Source of the DNA: Sitta carolinensis
Taxonomy: Eukaryota > Chordata > Aves > Passeriformes > Sittidae
Length of the DNA stretch: 64,000 bases
Reading direction: 5' to 3'
NCBI GenBank assembly: GCA_032173965.1
Contig: CM063283.1
Span: 37,115,743 to 37,179,742, forward strand
Each line of letters begins with the position of its first letter. The first letter of the stretch is position 1. This document shows positions 51,231 through 61,329 of this stretch, piece by piece. The notes under the pieces are model-generated. The model was not told the origin of the DNA. It saw only the letters and a program-made list of their open reading frames with translations, and made no database searches. Made by a program: the position numbers and the translations under genes.

Positions 51231-51860
51231 CATAGACACACAAAATGGTTTATGTCGAAGCAGACCTTAGAGATCATCTAGTTACAGCCCCTCTGCCATG
51301 GTCAGGGACAACCCCCACTAGACCAGATAGCTAATAGTCCCATGCGTCCTGGCCTTGAACACTTTCAGGGATGGGACATCTATAGCTTCTCTGGGCAATC
51401 TGTTCCGTCACCCTCATAGTTTAAATTTTTTTCCTAATTCTTAATTTAAACCTACCCTCTTTAGCTTAATGCCATTAACCCCTGTGCTATTGCTACATGC
51501 CATGTAAAAAGTCCCTCTTCGGCTTTCTTGTAGCCCTTTTAGTTTATGGAAGGTGCTCTAAGGTCTTTCTGGAGTCTTCTCCAGGCTGAACAAGTCCAAC
51601 TCTCTCAGCCTGTCTTCATAGGAGAGGTGCTCCAGCCCTCTGATTGTCTTCATGACCCCTCTCTAGACACAGTCCAGCAGGTCCATGTCCTTCTTATGTT
51701 GTGGGCCCCAGTTGAACACAGTGCTCCAGCTGGGGTCTCACAAGAACCCAGTAGACAGGGGGAATGACTTCCTTCAACCTGCTGGCCATGCTTCATTTGA
51801 TGCATCCCAGGATACAATTGGATTTCTGGCTGTTAGTTTGGTGAGGGATGTCAGCTGTTC
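51231..51860 (-). mobile_element. CR1 LINE fragment, about 630 bp, longest copy in the window, antisense
   Basis: Read on +: AGAGATCATCTAGTTACAGCCCC, CTTTCAGGGATGGGACATC, TCTGGGCAATCTGTTCCG, TCTTCTCCAGGCTGAACAAG, CTCTCAGCCTGTCTTCATAGGAGAGGTGCTCC, TTGAACACAGTGCTCCAGCTGGGGTCTCAC and GATGCATCCCAGGATACAATTGG. It reaches further into the ORF2 C-terminal coding part than the other copies, but frames are broken. The two short + ORFs across it are antisense to CR1 and have no meaning. Confidence 0.96.
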
Positions 51861-52387
51861 ATTTAGGAGATTGGAAATATGAATTCATCCAAGATTCCTG
51901 TATATCATCAACATTGTGGGAGGCAATCTTTTTTCCATGCTCTGAAGCCATTTTATAACTAATTTTGTATTTCATGCTCTTTGATATGAAGAATATCAAT
52001 CACTTATGCTTGAGTGGTAGCAGTTTCCAGTGAAAGTAGAACATTTACTAATATTCACTAAAGTTTTCCTGCAATGTAAGCTTTCTTAGGAAAAAAACAT
52101 ATGAGAATGGAAAAAACTACCTGTAAATATTTTTCTTCAAATACGTGGTCAGTTGAGACAACACTATACTGCCTCTTTTGAAATGTGTTAGCTGTAGTTG
52201 AGAAGGATGTCAACAGCAAAATAAGAAAAATGTAAATACAAGTGCATTTACACACAGAGATTTGATCATGGTACTACCTGGTGCATATATGAGTCTCTGT
52301 AGAAAATATGCCATCCTTATTAAATATTGGTGCTGGAAGGACAGAATTGTGTTGATTAATCTGCCTTTATTACATGAAACTTCACTG

Positions 52388-52488
52388 TATGCATACATAT
52401 ATTTACACATACATATATATATACACACACATATGTATATACATACATACATATACACACACATATATATATATGTGCACACATATAA
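52388..52488 (+). repeat. Compound (TA)/(CA)/(TACA) microsatellite
   Basis: About 100 bases of almost strictly alternating purine and pyrimidine: CACATACATATATATATACA, CACACACATATGTATATACA, TACATACATATACACACAC and ATATATATATATGTGCACACA. Such tracts favour Z-DNA or cruciform structure. The tyrosine/isoleucine/cysteine-rich ORFs on both strands are translations of the repeat. Confidence 0.95.
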
Positions 52489-54218
52489 GTATGGCTAGTA
52501 TGAAGCTTAGATGAAATACAATCCTCCTGTGTCCTTTTATCACCATAGAAAATCTGTTTCAATAGATGGAGGAATTACTCTTTTTCAAGCCTGGCAAAGA
52601 AATATAGCATGTGACTAATACAACCAATTAGAGAACAGAGCAAACAAAGAGAATTCTAGAAATGTCTCTTAAACTTCTTAAGGCATTGTCAGAAAGATTT
52701 CCTTAATATTATAGGCTGTTGGTTCATCACAGAATTAAGTCCGACAATAGGTTTGCATCCTTTCAAAAGCAATTCCTGTGTTTTAACATGTCTTAAGTAG
52801 TGATTAAAAATTCAATTTTAAAGAAACTCATCAATTTAATATAAGAAATTGCATCAAATCCAGTCATTTTCTTTCCTATAAATTTTATGTATACCATAGA
52901 CATGTTCTCAGACCTAATTTATTTTTCACTTTGGAAAATTTCCACCAGTTTTTTGGGCTATGCAGTGGCAAATATTGATTATAATCAATGTTTTATACTT
53001 TCAGTCTTGTTATCTGTATATCTTCCAAAGTGACTACAAGTCAACATTTCTATCAAATTAATTGAATGATATTCTGATTTCTAAGATAAAGTAACAACAG
53101 TGATCCTGTTACATTTTTTTTCAAATTATTCATACTATAAATTTTAATCTAGAAGTCATCATGTTGTATACCAATAATATATAGAAAGTACAAAAGAAAT
53201 ACATATATACTGTATGGGCTGTGTATTTATTTTGTTGAAAAATAAATTAATTTGGAATGTTGCTACTTTCATTGTTATGTATTGAGGTTGCATTATGTAG
53301 TTGATTAAAGTTAGATTACTTGTAGTTGGGATAAAAATAGTGAGTTATTATCCAAATACTAATTAAATTTTTGCCAGTTATTTCTATTAATCTTCGCTAA
53401 ATGTGCAGTCCATCTTGCCAATCTGAATGTCTAAAAGTCTGATAAGTCTAAAACTTGGAATTCAGCAATGATCAGAAAGAAGGTCATAACTGAGGAGGAG
53501 AAATTAGAAAGCACATGTCCCATTTTGCGTTTGTGTGAGTGTTGAGAAGATGGAGAAAAGTGATTTCCAGTAACAGATAGATTTGTGAAAATCCAAATCT
53601 GTTGATACCCTTTTCATTAATGGATGAAGAAAAGATTAATTAAATTATCTGCTGCAAATTATAATTTAGTTTTCTCTACAAAATGTGGAATCTGTGAAAT
53701 AACTCGTCATTTTTTATGGACACTTCCAAGTTGAGAGGATTGTGATAACATAAAGCTTTTTCTTTCATGAAGTATTGCTAGCAATGAACATATAATGTCT
53801 CCTTAGCATAGCATGTCATGAGGATTTCTCAGATTTCTGCCAAAGAGAATGTTGGGGTTCTCTTATGCATGCCAATTTGATGACCTCTGAATATTCATGA
53901 TGTTTTAGGAGGTGGTACCAATCAGTTGTCGGCTTCGAAGAATATGCCTTTCAGAAGCAATACGTACGATCATGTATGTAAATCTGAATTTACAAAGGTT
54001 TGCAGGTCTTCATAATACAGAACTGCAATTAGCTAATATGGTAGGAACTGTAGAAAAGCTACTGCTTGTTTGTTTTTGTGTTGCAATCAAGTACAGTAAT
54101 AACATATCCATTATTAATACCACACCTTCCTTTTAACATCATTAATAGTCTTCTGATGTTTACTTTTTGTGTAGCAGGCAATTCTCAGGTATAAAAGAAA
54201 AGTGTTCTGTTGAATGAA

Positions 54219-54240
54219 GTTCAGTGTTCACTGAACACTG
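54219..54240. repeat. Overlapping perfect palindromes
   Basis: CAGTGTTCA-C-TGAACACTG (54222-54240) is a perfect 9-bp-arm palindrome with a one-base centre. GTTCAGTG-TT-CACTGAAC (54219-54236) overlaps it with 8-bp arms. Read directly. Confidence 0.9.
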
Positions 54241-54297
54241 GGTGTGAGAGAACTCCCTTGATTTGGGGTGATAATTTGGCCTTAGAATAAAAAAAAT

Positions 54298-54505
54298 GTA
54301 TGGAGTTATTAAGTTTGGAAAAGACCTCCAAGACCATCAAGTCCAACCTTTGATGAACATCACCATGCCCACTAAACTGTATCAAAAAGTGCCACGTGTC
54401 ACTTTTTGAACACTTCTAGGGATGGTGACTCCATCATTTGCCTAGAGAGCCTGTCCCAATGCTAAACCACTCTTTCAGTGAATAAATTTGTCCTAATATC
54501 CATGC
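54298..54505 (-). mobile_element. CR1 LINE fragment, 3' end, antisense
   Basis: Read on +: GTTATTAAGTTTGGAAAAGACCTCC, GACCATCAAGTCCAACC, CACCATGCCCACTAAAC, TTGAACACTTCTAGGGATGG, GAGAGCCTGTCCCAATGC, CACTCTTTCAGTGAA and TCCTAATATCCATGC. This is the CR1-Y-like 3' end, similar to the copies at 1.9, 11.9 and 15.3 kb. It contains a new near-palindrome at 54382-54409. Confidence 0.95.
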
Positions 54506-56565
54506 TTTGATGAAGTGCTGGGACATGAGTGCACATCATGCCCCTGTTGTGCCATAGTTTGTTCTGGAAAGAGATATTTTGTGTTCAAATGTGGTATGCC
54601 ACCCAAAACCATTAATCTAATGCCTTGGTCAGCACCCAGGGTGCTGCTACCTGTGGGCTTTAGTGTTCTGTTACCTTGTGCAACAAGTAGAGCATAAAGG
54701 TGAGAGAGGACTGTCTGTGACAATTGACTGCCTTTTCATCTGAAAAAAAGGACTACACAGTGTTACCTGTGAGTCATTATCACAGCTGCTTTGTACAGTA
54801 TCACAGTTCTGCATCACAGTACAAACTCTTCTATCACTGTGCTGTAACAGTACATTTAGCCCCATGCCTTGCCTCTGGCACAGAGTAATGCATAATGGAT
54901 CTGACGAAACTTAAAAAAGAAAAGAAAAAAAAAAAGAGAGAAAAAAAGGAGCCCCAAAGCCACAGTGCAGCTCTTGAAGTTACAACACTTCTAGTGAATA
55001 AAAGAATGAAGGAGGAGAGAGGACTCTCTTGACCCTTACAGGTGAATTCCTTGCATTCAGAAATGTGAAAATTCTCTTACTCAACTTGCTGTGTTAAAAC
55101 AAGAGTACATATGTCTTGAAATAACCAGTGGATTTCTGTGATTTTTTTCCACTGTTATATTGCCTTCTGTCTTTCTAATTCCTGGCATAACCTGCTTTGC
55201 ACACTGCAAATTGAGAGAGAGAATCAGAAAACAGTTCTAAAATTTGTTAATGTGTATTCTATTATATAGGTTTCTTTTAAGGGCAGGAGGATTCAAAACA
55301 ATCTCTACTTTAAAACTAAATATGACAAAATAGGTTCAAAATTGTACTTTAAAGACATTTTAGGGTTTTTTATGTGTGTAGTTTATTTTAACTCCATTAA
55401 AGAATAAACTAATGGAAACTTTATTTAAAGTATCTTGAAATAGTAGTTTGTATTTTAGACATTTACTGAAGGTCTACTGCTCTAATCAGCAGCTGTGATA
55501 ATATTTCATCTTAGCTAAAGCCCTGAATTCCTTTCCTTCTCTTTTATGACTAGGAATAATGCTGTTTTCACTTCCTGAGGATGGCAGGAGCCTGAAATAA
55601 GTCTGTAGCTGACTATTCTTGTGCACCGGAAGTGAGAATCAGATCTTTCTTTCTTTGGGCAAAAATGTTGCTTTAGGACCAAAGCCATAAAGCCCACCAA
55701 GGCTTTGATAACACATTGACTAATTCTTCAGTGTGTGGATGCAGTGCAGAGAACAGGTCCCTCTGGGGGCACATCCATTCCACCAACAGACTTTCAAAGC
55801 GAAAATTGCAGCATTGTGGTCCACAGCTAAAATGTCATTTTATTCTGATCTTGTTCTGGTGCCCAAGTACTTATACACACGGACAAGGTAAATTTCATTC
55901 ACATAAATAGGTATGTGGGTTACTGTGGGTCTAAGGGAGAGAATTTGGCAGTTCTATTTACAAGGCTGAGTTTGGAAGTTGTAGGGAAACACTTCCACGG
56001 GGCCATCAGACTGCCTCAGCAGTGTTTAGATATTAGTTTAATCAAAGAACTGTGTGCCATTACCCCAGGATCTGTGTCAAGCTGTGGATTAGGTTTATAA
56101 AAAAACCCAAAACTACAAAAGCTCCTGCTGGCTGAAAGATTATGAGTATTTAGCTACATTATTGCTGTTACAGGCATGAACACGTCTTTTCAATATTTTT
56201 GAATTGTAGCACTGTTGCAATTAATTAGTTGTGTCCATCTAGTTATAAATTAGACTAAAGTTAAAGGCTAAGGTCTTTTTAAATACTTCTTATTGGTTTT
56301 GACTTTATAACATAAACTGTGATACGCTTCTCTAAACTGGTCCCAAAGAGTACGTCAATAAAAGACATTGTATTTAGTAAAATCTAAGAACATTAAATGA
56401 AGAAAATTCACAGAGCACCAATAACCACCAGTAACTTTCATTATGTTAAACCTTTTAATTTCTCCTAACAGCAAGAATAGTATTGTGAGAACATGAGATA
56501 ATACACATGAAAAGAAGAAAAGAACTTTTATTTGTAAAAAGTGCAGGGAAGTTGTTCCCATAATA
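54506..56565 (+). other. DACH1 intron, unique sequence
   Basis: Bases 54506-54900 are GC-balanced and contain repeated TATCACAG / CATCACAGTAC words. An A/G-only tract lies at 54913-54949. The rest is AT-rich with no recognised element. Overlapping ORFs on both strands at 54.5-54.9 kb show no family motif. Confidence 0.5.
54913..54949 (+). repeat. A-rich purine tract
   Basis: AAAAAAGAAAAG, A11, GAGAGAAAAAAAGG: 37 bases of A and G only, read directly. Confidence 0.88.
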
Positions 56566-56569
56566 AGTC

Positions 56570-56660
56570 ATTCTATTAAAGAAGAGCCATTATTGCACTC
56601 TAGCAATGCAAATGTAAAACAGAAAGTCTTTCAGGAACCTACCATCATTGTTAGCCTAAT
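56570..56660. promoter_or_regulatory. Candidate element with a perfect POU octamer
   Basis: Contains ATGCAAAT at 56606-56613, the exact consensus for POU/OCT proteins, inside the non-repetitive text TTGCACTCTAGCAATGCAA. Binding is inferred from the motif; one octamer per few tens of kb is expected by chance. Confidence 0.3.
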
Positions 56661-56989
56661 ATATTGTTGTCAGTATATATATGTTTTGCCTTCCCACATA
56701 TCTTTTTTTTTAAATTTTTTTTTTAACTGCATACTATTCGGTTAAGGAGATTGTGGATCAGGATTTGACACTTAAGAAAAAGTATTTTTTTATATTGTTC
56801 AAAGCTGACCTCTTCTTTTAAAAGGCTTGATCTGCACTTTTTCATCTGTTTAGAAGCATACATTTTTGGTTAAGAAATCGAAGACAATCTCTTTGTCTTT
56901 TTCCTAAGCTGGGAAGGTTGAGATAAAAAAGAATGCCTGCTTTAAAAGTCACACATGGCTGTAATTTAAGATTTTTTTTTTACCTCATT
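56661..56989 (+). other. DACH1 intron, T-rich unique sequence
   Basis: T-rich runs at 56703-56724; nothing else is recognised. Confidence 0.5.
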
Positions 56990-57480
56990 GTCCATAACAG
57001 TTGAAAGAAACCTTCAATGAAAGTTTATTAACTAGGCCAATGCCTGAGGCAATAAAGGTTCATTTATTACCAGTTTCTTGGCTGTTTTTCTTTCTCTATT
57101 TTTCCGTTAAACTCATAGCGTAAGATAATACTTCACAAAATTAAACCTTTGACCTTCTGTGGAGTTAAGTCGCCTTTGATTAGATAAAGTAACAATTTAT
57201 GGTCCAGCATGAGGTTGCACATGAAATGAATAATGCAACAGAGTGAATGAGAACTGAGAATCTATTGCTTTTGAAAAGATGACTGTTGTTTAAGAAAGAA
57301 TGTTCTCTCTTAATTGTATTGTATTGTTGCTTGCATTCCACTAGGATTCTAAATTGTTGCTGAAAACTGCAGTATAGCCAGGCAGTTATGCAACATATAT
57401 GGTTTAATTCTGTCACAATTGCACCAAGCCAATAATAAATTCATAGATTACAAAACCCCATGAAGCTGTAACAGTTAGTA
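56990..57480. promoter_or_regulatory. Candidate conserved non-coding block
   Basis: About 490 bases of unique sequence dense in developmental factor words: CCTTTGAT (TCF/LEF-like, 57173-57180), AACAATTTATGG (SOX-like), AATGAATAATGCAAC, CTTAATTGTATTG and ATTGTTGC. No repeat, and the ORFs are short. Enhancer function is an inference from composition and the locus. Confidence 0.4.
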
Positions 57481-59689
57481 ATTTGTTGTGGTATTTGAGA
57501 TGTGCTTTGTGATTTCATTTTTTACTCTTCAGTACAAAGGAGTGTATCCACTAGAAAGAGTAGCTTCATGGAATGTAAGTCAGTCAGTTCCATAAATGGC
57601 AAATATTTGTGGTAAAATAATTCCATTTACACATTTTTTTAAGCATTGTTCAATCTGCTAGTAGATCTGTTTTAAAAAATGCAGTGTTAATGAAACAAAA
57701 GGACACTGCTGTTTTCTACGTCGATGTTTTATTTCTGCAACTGTGTTATTAATGGTGGAGACACATCTTAACCAGAAAGATTTTTAGGTTTGAACATTGC
57801 TGTGGAAATTTAGCTCTTGCTTGTTTATCTTAAATGCTATACTCAGGCCTCAAAATTAATATTACAAGTTAGAAGTAGTTACAGGAAAAAGGTCTGATTA
57901 GACTGATGAACAACAGATGGTTTGAGCTTCACATACACTGGTTTTCTCCCAGTGCAAGACTGTCAGTTTCAGTTTAGTTGCACCAGTCTAAACCATGGAT
58001 AATTTTTTTTTTCTAAGTATTCATTTAACAATATTTAAGGTGCAGGTTTTTTTTTTTTGTTTGTTTTCGGTTTGGTTTTTTTTTTTTTTCATTAATATGA
58101 TAGCTTTAATAATAGGCCTTTAAGAGATACTAAAAAAATTATCTAGATGAGCAGTTTATGCTGAACTCTAATTCTTCAAGAAAATACAGCTAGGGGGATC
58201 AGACAAGAATTTTTTTTATTATCCCAAAATAACATGAAATGAAATTCTTAGGGTATACCAAGCTTGTTGTATTGGATCAGTCCAGACAGTTTAGCAGAAA
58301 TAAGGTTTCTGGATAACTGTGAGATTCCGGAAATATATTATACAAAAAGAATTCTTTTAGTGAAACTCAGTATATTTTAGCAGAACATTATGGTGAAGTT
58401 CTACTTTCTGCAATCCAGTCTATGTAATCAGACCTCTGTCCTCCTGCAGATTGCTTTCCCCTTCTTGTTTTATGTATCACACTATATAAAACACCCATTA
58501 GATCAGAGACTAAGGTTAGGGTCCTATTTCATTTGAAATAACTAGGCAGCGGCATAATAAGCTACCAAAAACTTGTACCTGAACTGCTGAAACCCATGAA
58601 ACCAGTGCAATAACCTACAGAGATCGGGGTCAGGTCCTAGGAGGTACCCCTGCCTTTCTTTCTAAGGCAGATTTTTTTCAGATTTTAGTAGGAATTTTGC
58701 CAAAGTAAGAACCATAATATGAAATCTGGTATTAAATCAAGAAAGGGCTTAAATTATTTTCAAGTCAATACCATTGAAATAAACTAGAAGAAAGAGGATT
58801 AAGCATTAATTTGAAATAATGAAAGGAGTTCTTTCAGAACTGAGATGAAATTTGGAATTCCTCCCATGCAGTGAGTAAAGCATTTCTGCGGAATGAAGTT
58901 TCCGGCAAATCAACGAAATTAAATGTAACACACTGCTGACAGTTGTATTTTGGTTTTTTGCCTGTTCTGTTATGACAAAGGTAGTTTCTCGAAAGTGTTG
59001 TAAAAGTCCTAAAGAAGGAGCTTTTGTAAATACATGCATGTTACTGAATTTTGTAAGTACTCAAAAATATATATATAGATTTATATAAAATAAAATATAA
59101 AGGAAGCTAATAGTTGCATTAAGGAAATTTTTGGAATGACTATTAGGAATTGTTATTACTCTTAGGCATAATTATATGAAGAAAGTTAAAAGTGAATTAA
59201 GATCAATTATTTAAATAATTCTGTAATTTGTCCCAGGATGAAGTTTAAGCATGCAATTAAAAAAATGTGTGTTTTGAGAATATTCAAGGCTGAACAAGTT
59301 CCACTCACAGGTTCTTTTCTATTTTGCTTCACAAATAGGGTGTGTTGTATGCTGCTCACCCCATCAAAACAGAAAGTTTTAAGAGCTTTCTCTTAAGGCA
59401 GGCAGGCAGTACTGTTTGTTGGAAGGCAGAAACCCTGGATGTGATTTAGTGCCCACCAGTAATTCATATACATTTTGAAAATCTGTCATGATACATGACA
59501 GCTCTCTCAGGGACTTTGCTTTTAAAACAGAATTGTTTTCTAAAGATGCTGGGTTTTTTGTCATTGTTTTCTGTTTTGTTCACTCATTTTTCGGCGTTCG
59601 AGACCACACATACTGGGCATACTTCTGGTCTCATTCTCACCCACGAAATTCTGACTTCAGTAGAGTTGCACGGGTGTAAATTAGACTAG
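57481..59689 (+). other. DACH1 intron, unique AT-rich sequence
   Basis: Non-coding with a T/G-rich low-complexity run at 58047-58089. No exon or mobile element is recognised. Confidence 0.55.
58047..58089 (+). repeat. T-rich low-complexity run with TTTG/GGTTTGG interruptions
   Basis: T12, GTTTGTTTTCGGTTTGG, then T14: 43 bases of T and G with one C. Read directly. Confidence 0.88.
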
Positions 59690-60130
59690 GACTTGGCAGG
59701 AGAAAGCTTATGATTATATTTGGCAGAGCAGCAGGCTGCAACTTTATTAACATAATTAACAGCTACAAACACACCCAACAGGCCAAAGTAATCTAGTGAC
59801 AGAAGAGAGAAGGTCTTAGTAGGAAAGGATCCTTTGCGCTCTCTTTTGGTGTTCTGCTTCTTGTTCCTGAGTTCCTACTAGGGCTTGGCGAGCGTTCAAT
59901 TGAGCTGTGATTCAAATTCGTACAGCTCCTGCAAGACACCTTGAACAGACTTTTGCTGATGAGTCTATAGGAACTGTCAGCAATACAAAGATAATTTCAG
60001 AAGTGTGATGGTTGAATCGAACTTTACTTTCTGATGTTTTGCTTTTTGAATTAAATTGTTGGACAAGATTAATTGCACGCAGTAAGAGATTTAAATGAAT
60101 GACTTTATAAAGCATTAAAGTTCTTAGTGT
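59690..60130. promoter_or_regulatory. Candidate conserved non-coding block
   Basis: Unique, balanced sequence with CpGs (TTTGCGCTC, GGCGAGCGTTC, ATTCGTACAG, AATCGAAC, GCACGCAG), TTAACATAATTAAC, ACAAAGATAATTTC (SOX/GATA-like) and GATTAATTGCACGC (homeodomain-like). Retained CpGs in an AT-rich intron suggest constraint. Regulatory role inferred. Confidence 0.42.
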
Positions 60131-60479
60131 GTCACATGGGAAAAAAGCTGTAAAGTTTAAATGAATAAATGTATTTAATGCATAAAATGTCTAGGCTAAT
60201 TTTTTTAATTCCTTTACTAACATATTGAAAACCCATACTTTATTCATCCATCTTAGTTATACCACTGTGGTTGTGGTAATTTAATATTCCTGCTCTTTGC
60301 TAATCTTCTGGTTCAACAGAAGTAAACAATAGGTTTCATAAATTAAAAATACGCTCCTCAGAACATGCTTCTAAAGATAAAAAACAAGGCTGTAAACATT
60401 TATGACTGAAACAAACTAGATTGTTCAAATACTGCCATGATGTATCATGTATATCAATATGGCACTGATATCAGTTAGA

Positions 60480-60870
60480 ATGCAAACAAGGTTTTAAATG
60501 ATGTGCCCCTTCATTTCAGCTGGAGAATCCGCTTTACACCATCTGCCTATCAGATGGTTAGGAACCAGGACTGCGTATTAATGCCACATGTTCGATTTTC
60601 ATTCCTCTTGTAATGGTTAGATTCATATTGCTAATAGCTGTGCACAAGCACTGTCGATGAAATTTGTGTGACGATGGAGTGATGAGATATTTATAAAGCT
60701 GCCTGTCTCACTGCATAATCAGCAGGAAGAATGCCAGACATAAACAACTTATCAATTTCAGAATATTAATGACAACTACCATTGACTTTAATCCACTGAA
60801 TATTTTGGCCTGAATACTTTTTTAACTGTTCAGACAAACATTTGTAAAGAATAAAAAATACCTACGTGGC
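60480..60870. promoter_or_regulatory. Strongest candidate conserved non-coding block in the window
   Basis: Unique sequence with a paired E-box palindrome CCATCTG-CCTAT-CAGATGG (60539-60557), TGCGTATTAATGCC, TAATGGTTAG, CACTGTCGATG, GACGATGGAGTGATGAG, GCATAATCAGC, AATATTAATGAC and TTTAATCC. Motif density, CpG retention and lack of homopolymers resemble vertebrate developmental enhancers. A regulatory role is inferred; no alignment was possible. Confidence 0.45.
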
Positions 60871-61120
60871 TGTTCGGTGTGATCCTTATTTCTTTCATTT
60901 CAGTTGACTTTGTAGGTTACATTTAGTTACCTCATTTCTGAAGTAACATTTCTGTAGGGTAGGGAAGTGTGCACCTTGGAAATTTCTTGGCTACTTATTC
61001 TAAGAGTAAATTGATATTAAATAATGGTAACATCAAAAGGCTTTTTCAAATAATAAGTTAAAAAAAAATCCCAAGTATTTTCCTGGGTATTTACCCATTC
61101 TGTGACTTTAAAACTGAGTA

Positions 61121-61177
61121 TTTTAAAATATAAATATAAATACAAATATATTATAATATATATATTATAATATATTT
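61121..61177 (+). repeat. AT-only tract with two exact copies of a self-palindromic 14-mer
   Basis: TATATTATAATATA occurs at 61147-61160 and again at 61161-61174. The 14-mer is its own reverse complement, so the two copies together make a perfect 28-bp palindrome. Read directly. Confidence 0.93.
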
Positions 61178-61261
61178 GCCTGCCTATACTAGTAAGATGA
61201 GAAAGTTAAGTTGTGCTGAAGTTCTGGGTTGTACCACACCCCAGTACAGCACGGTGCCCTA

Positions 61262-61329
61262 GAGATTATAAAGCAAGTGACTCTGATAACCAAGGGCCTC
61301 CCTTGCCACTTGCTTTGCTATATCATCTC
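61262..61329. repeat. Long imperfect inverted repeat (68-nt hairpin)
   Basis: Nested arms pair in order: GAGAT/ATCTC, TAT/ATA, AAAGCAAGTG/CACTTGCTTT (61270-61279 with 61307-61316) and CAAGGG/CCCTTG (61291-61296 with 61300-61305) closed by a CCT loop. An 11-nt bulge (61280-61290) faces a single C. The pairing is read from the sequence; its function is unknown. Confidence 0.75.

Larger units (their letters stand above)
51861..54297 (+). other. DACH1 intron, unique AT-rich sequence with a microsatellite
   Basis: Non-coding; the TA/CA microsatellite is listed separately. The rest is AT-rich with no recognised element apart from the palindrome at 54219-54240. Confidence 0.5.

Noticed and set aside
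51546..51882. Two overlapping + strand ORFs of 65-73 codons
   Set aside because: They are antisense readings of the 51.2-51.9 kb CR1 copy.
52210..52562. Y/I/C-rich ORFs on both strands, looking like membrane peptides
   Set aside because: They are translations of the TA/CA microsatellite.
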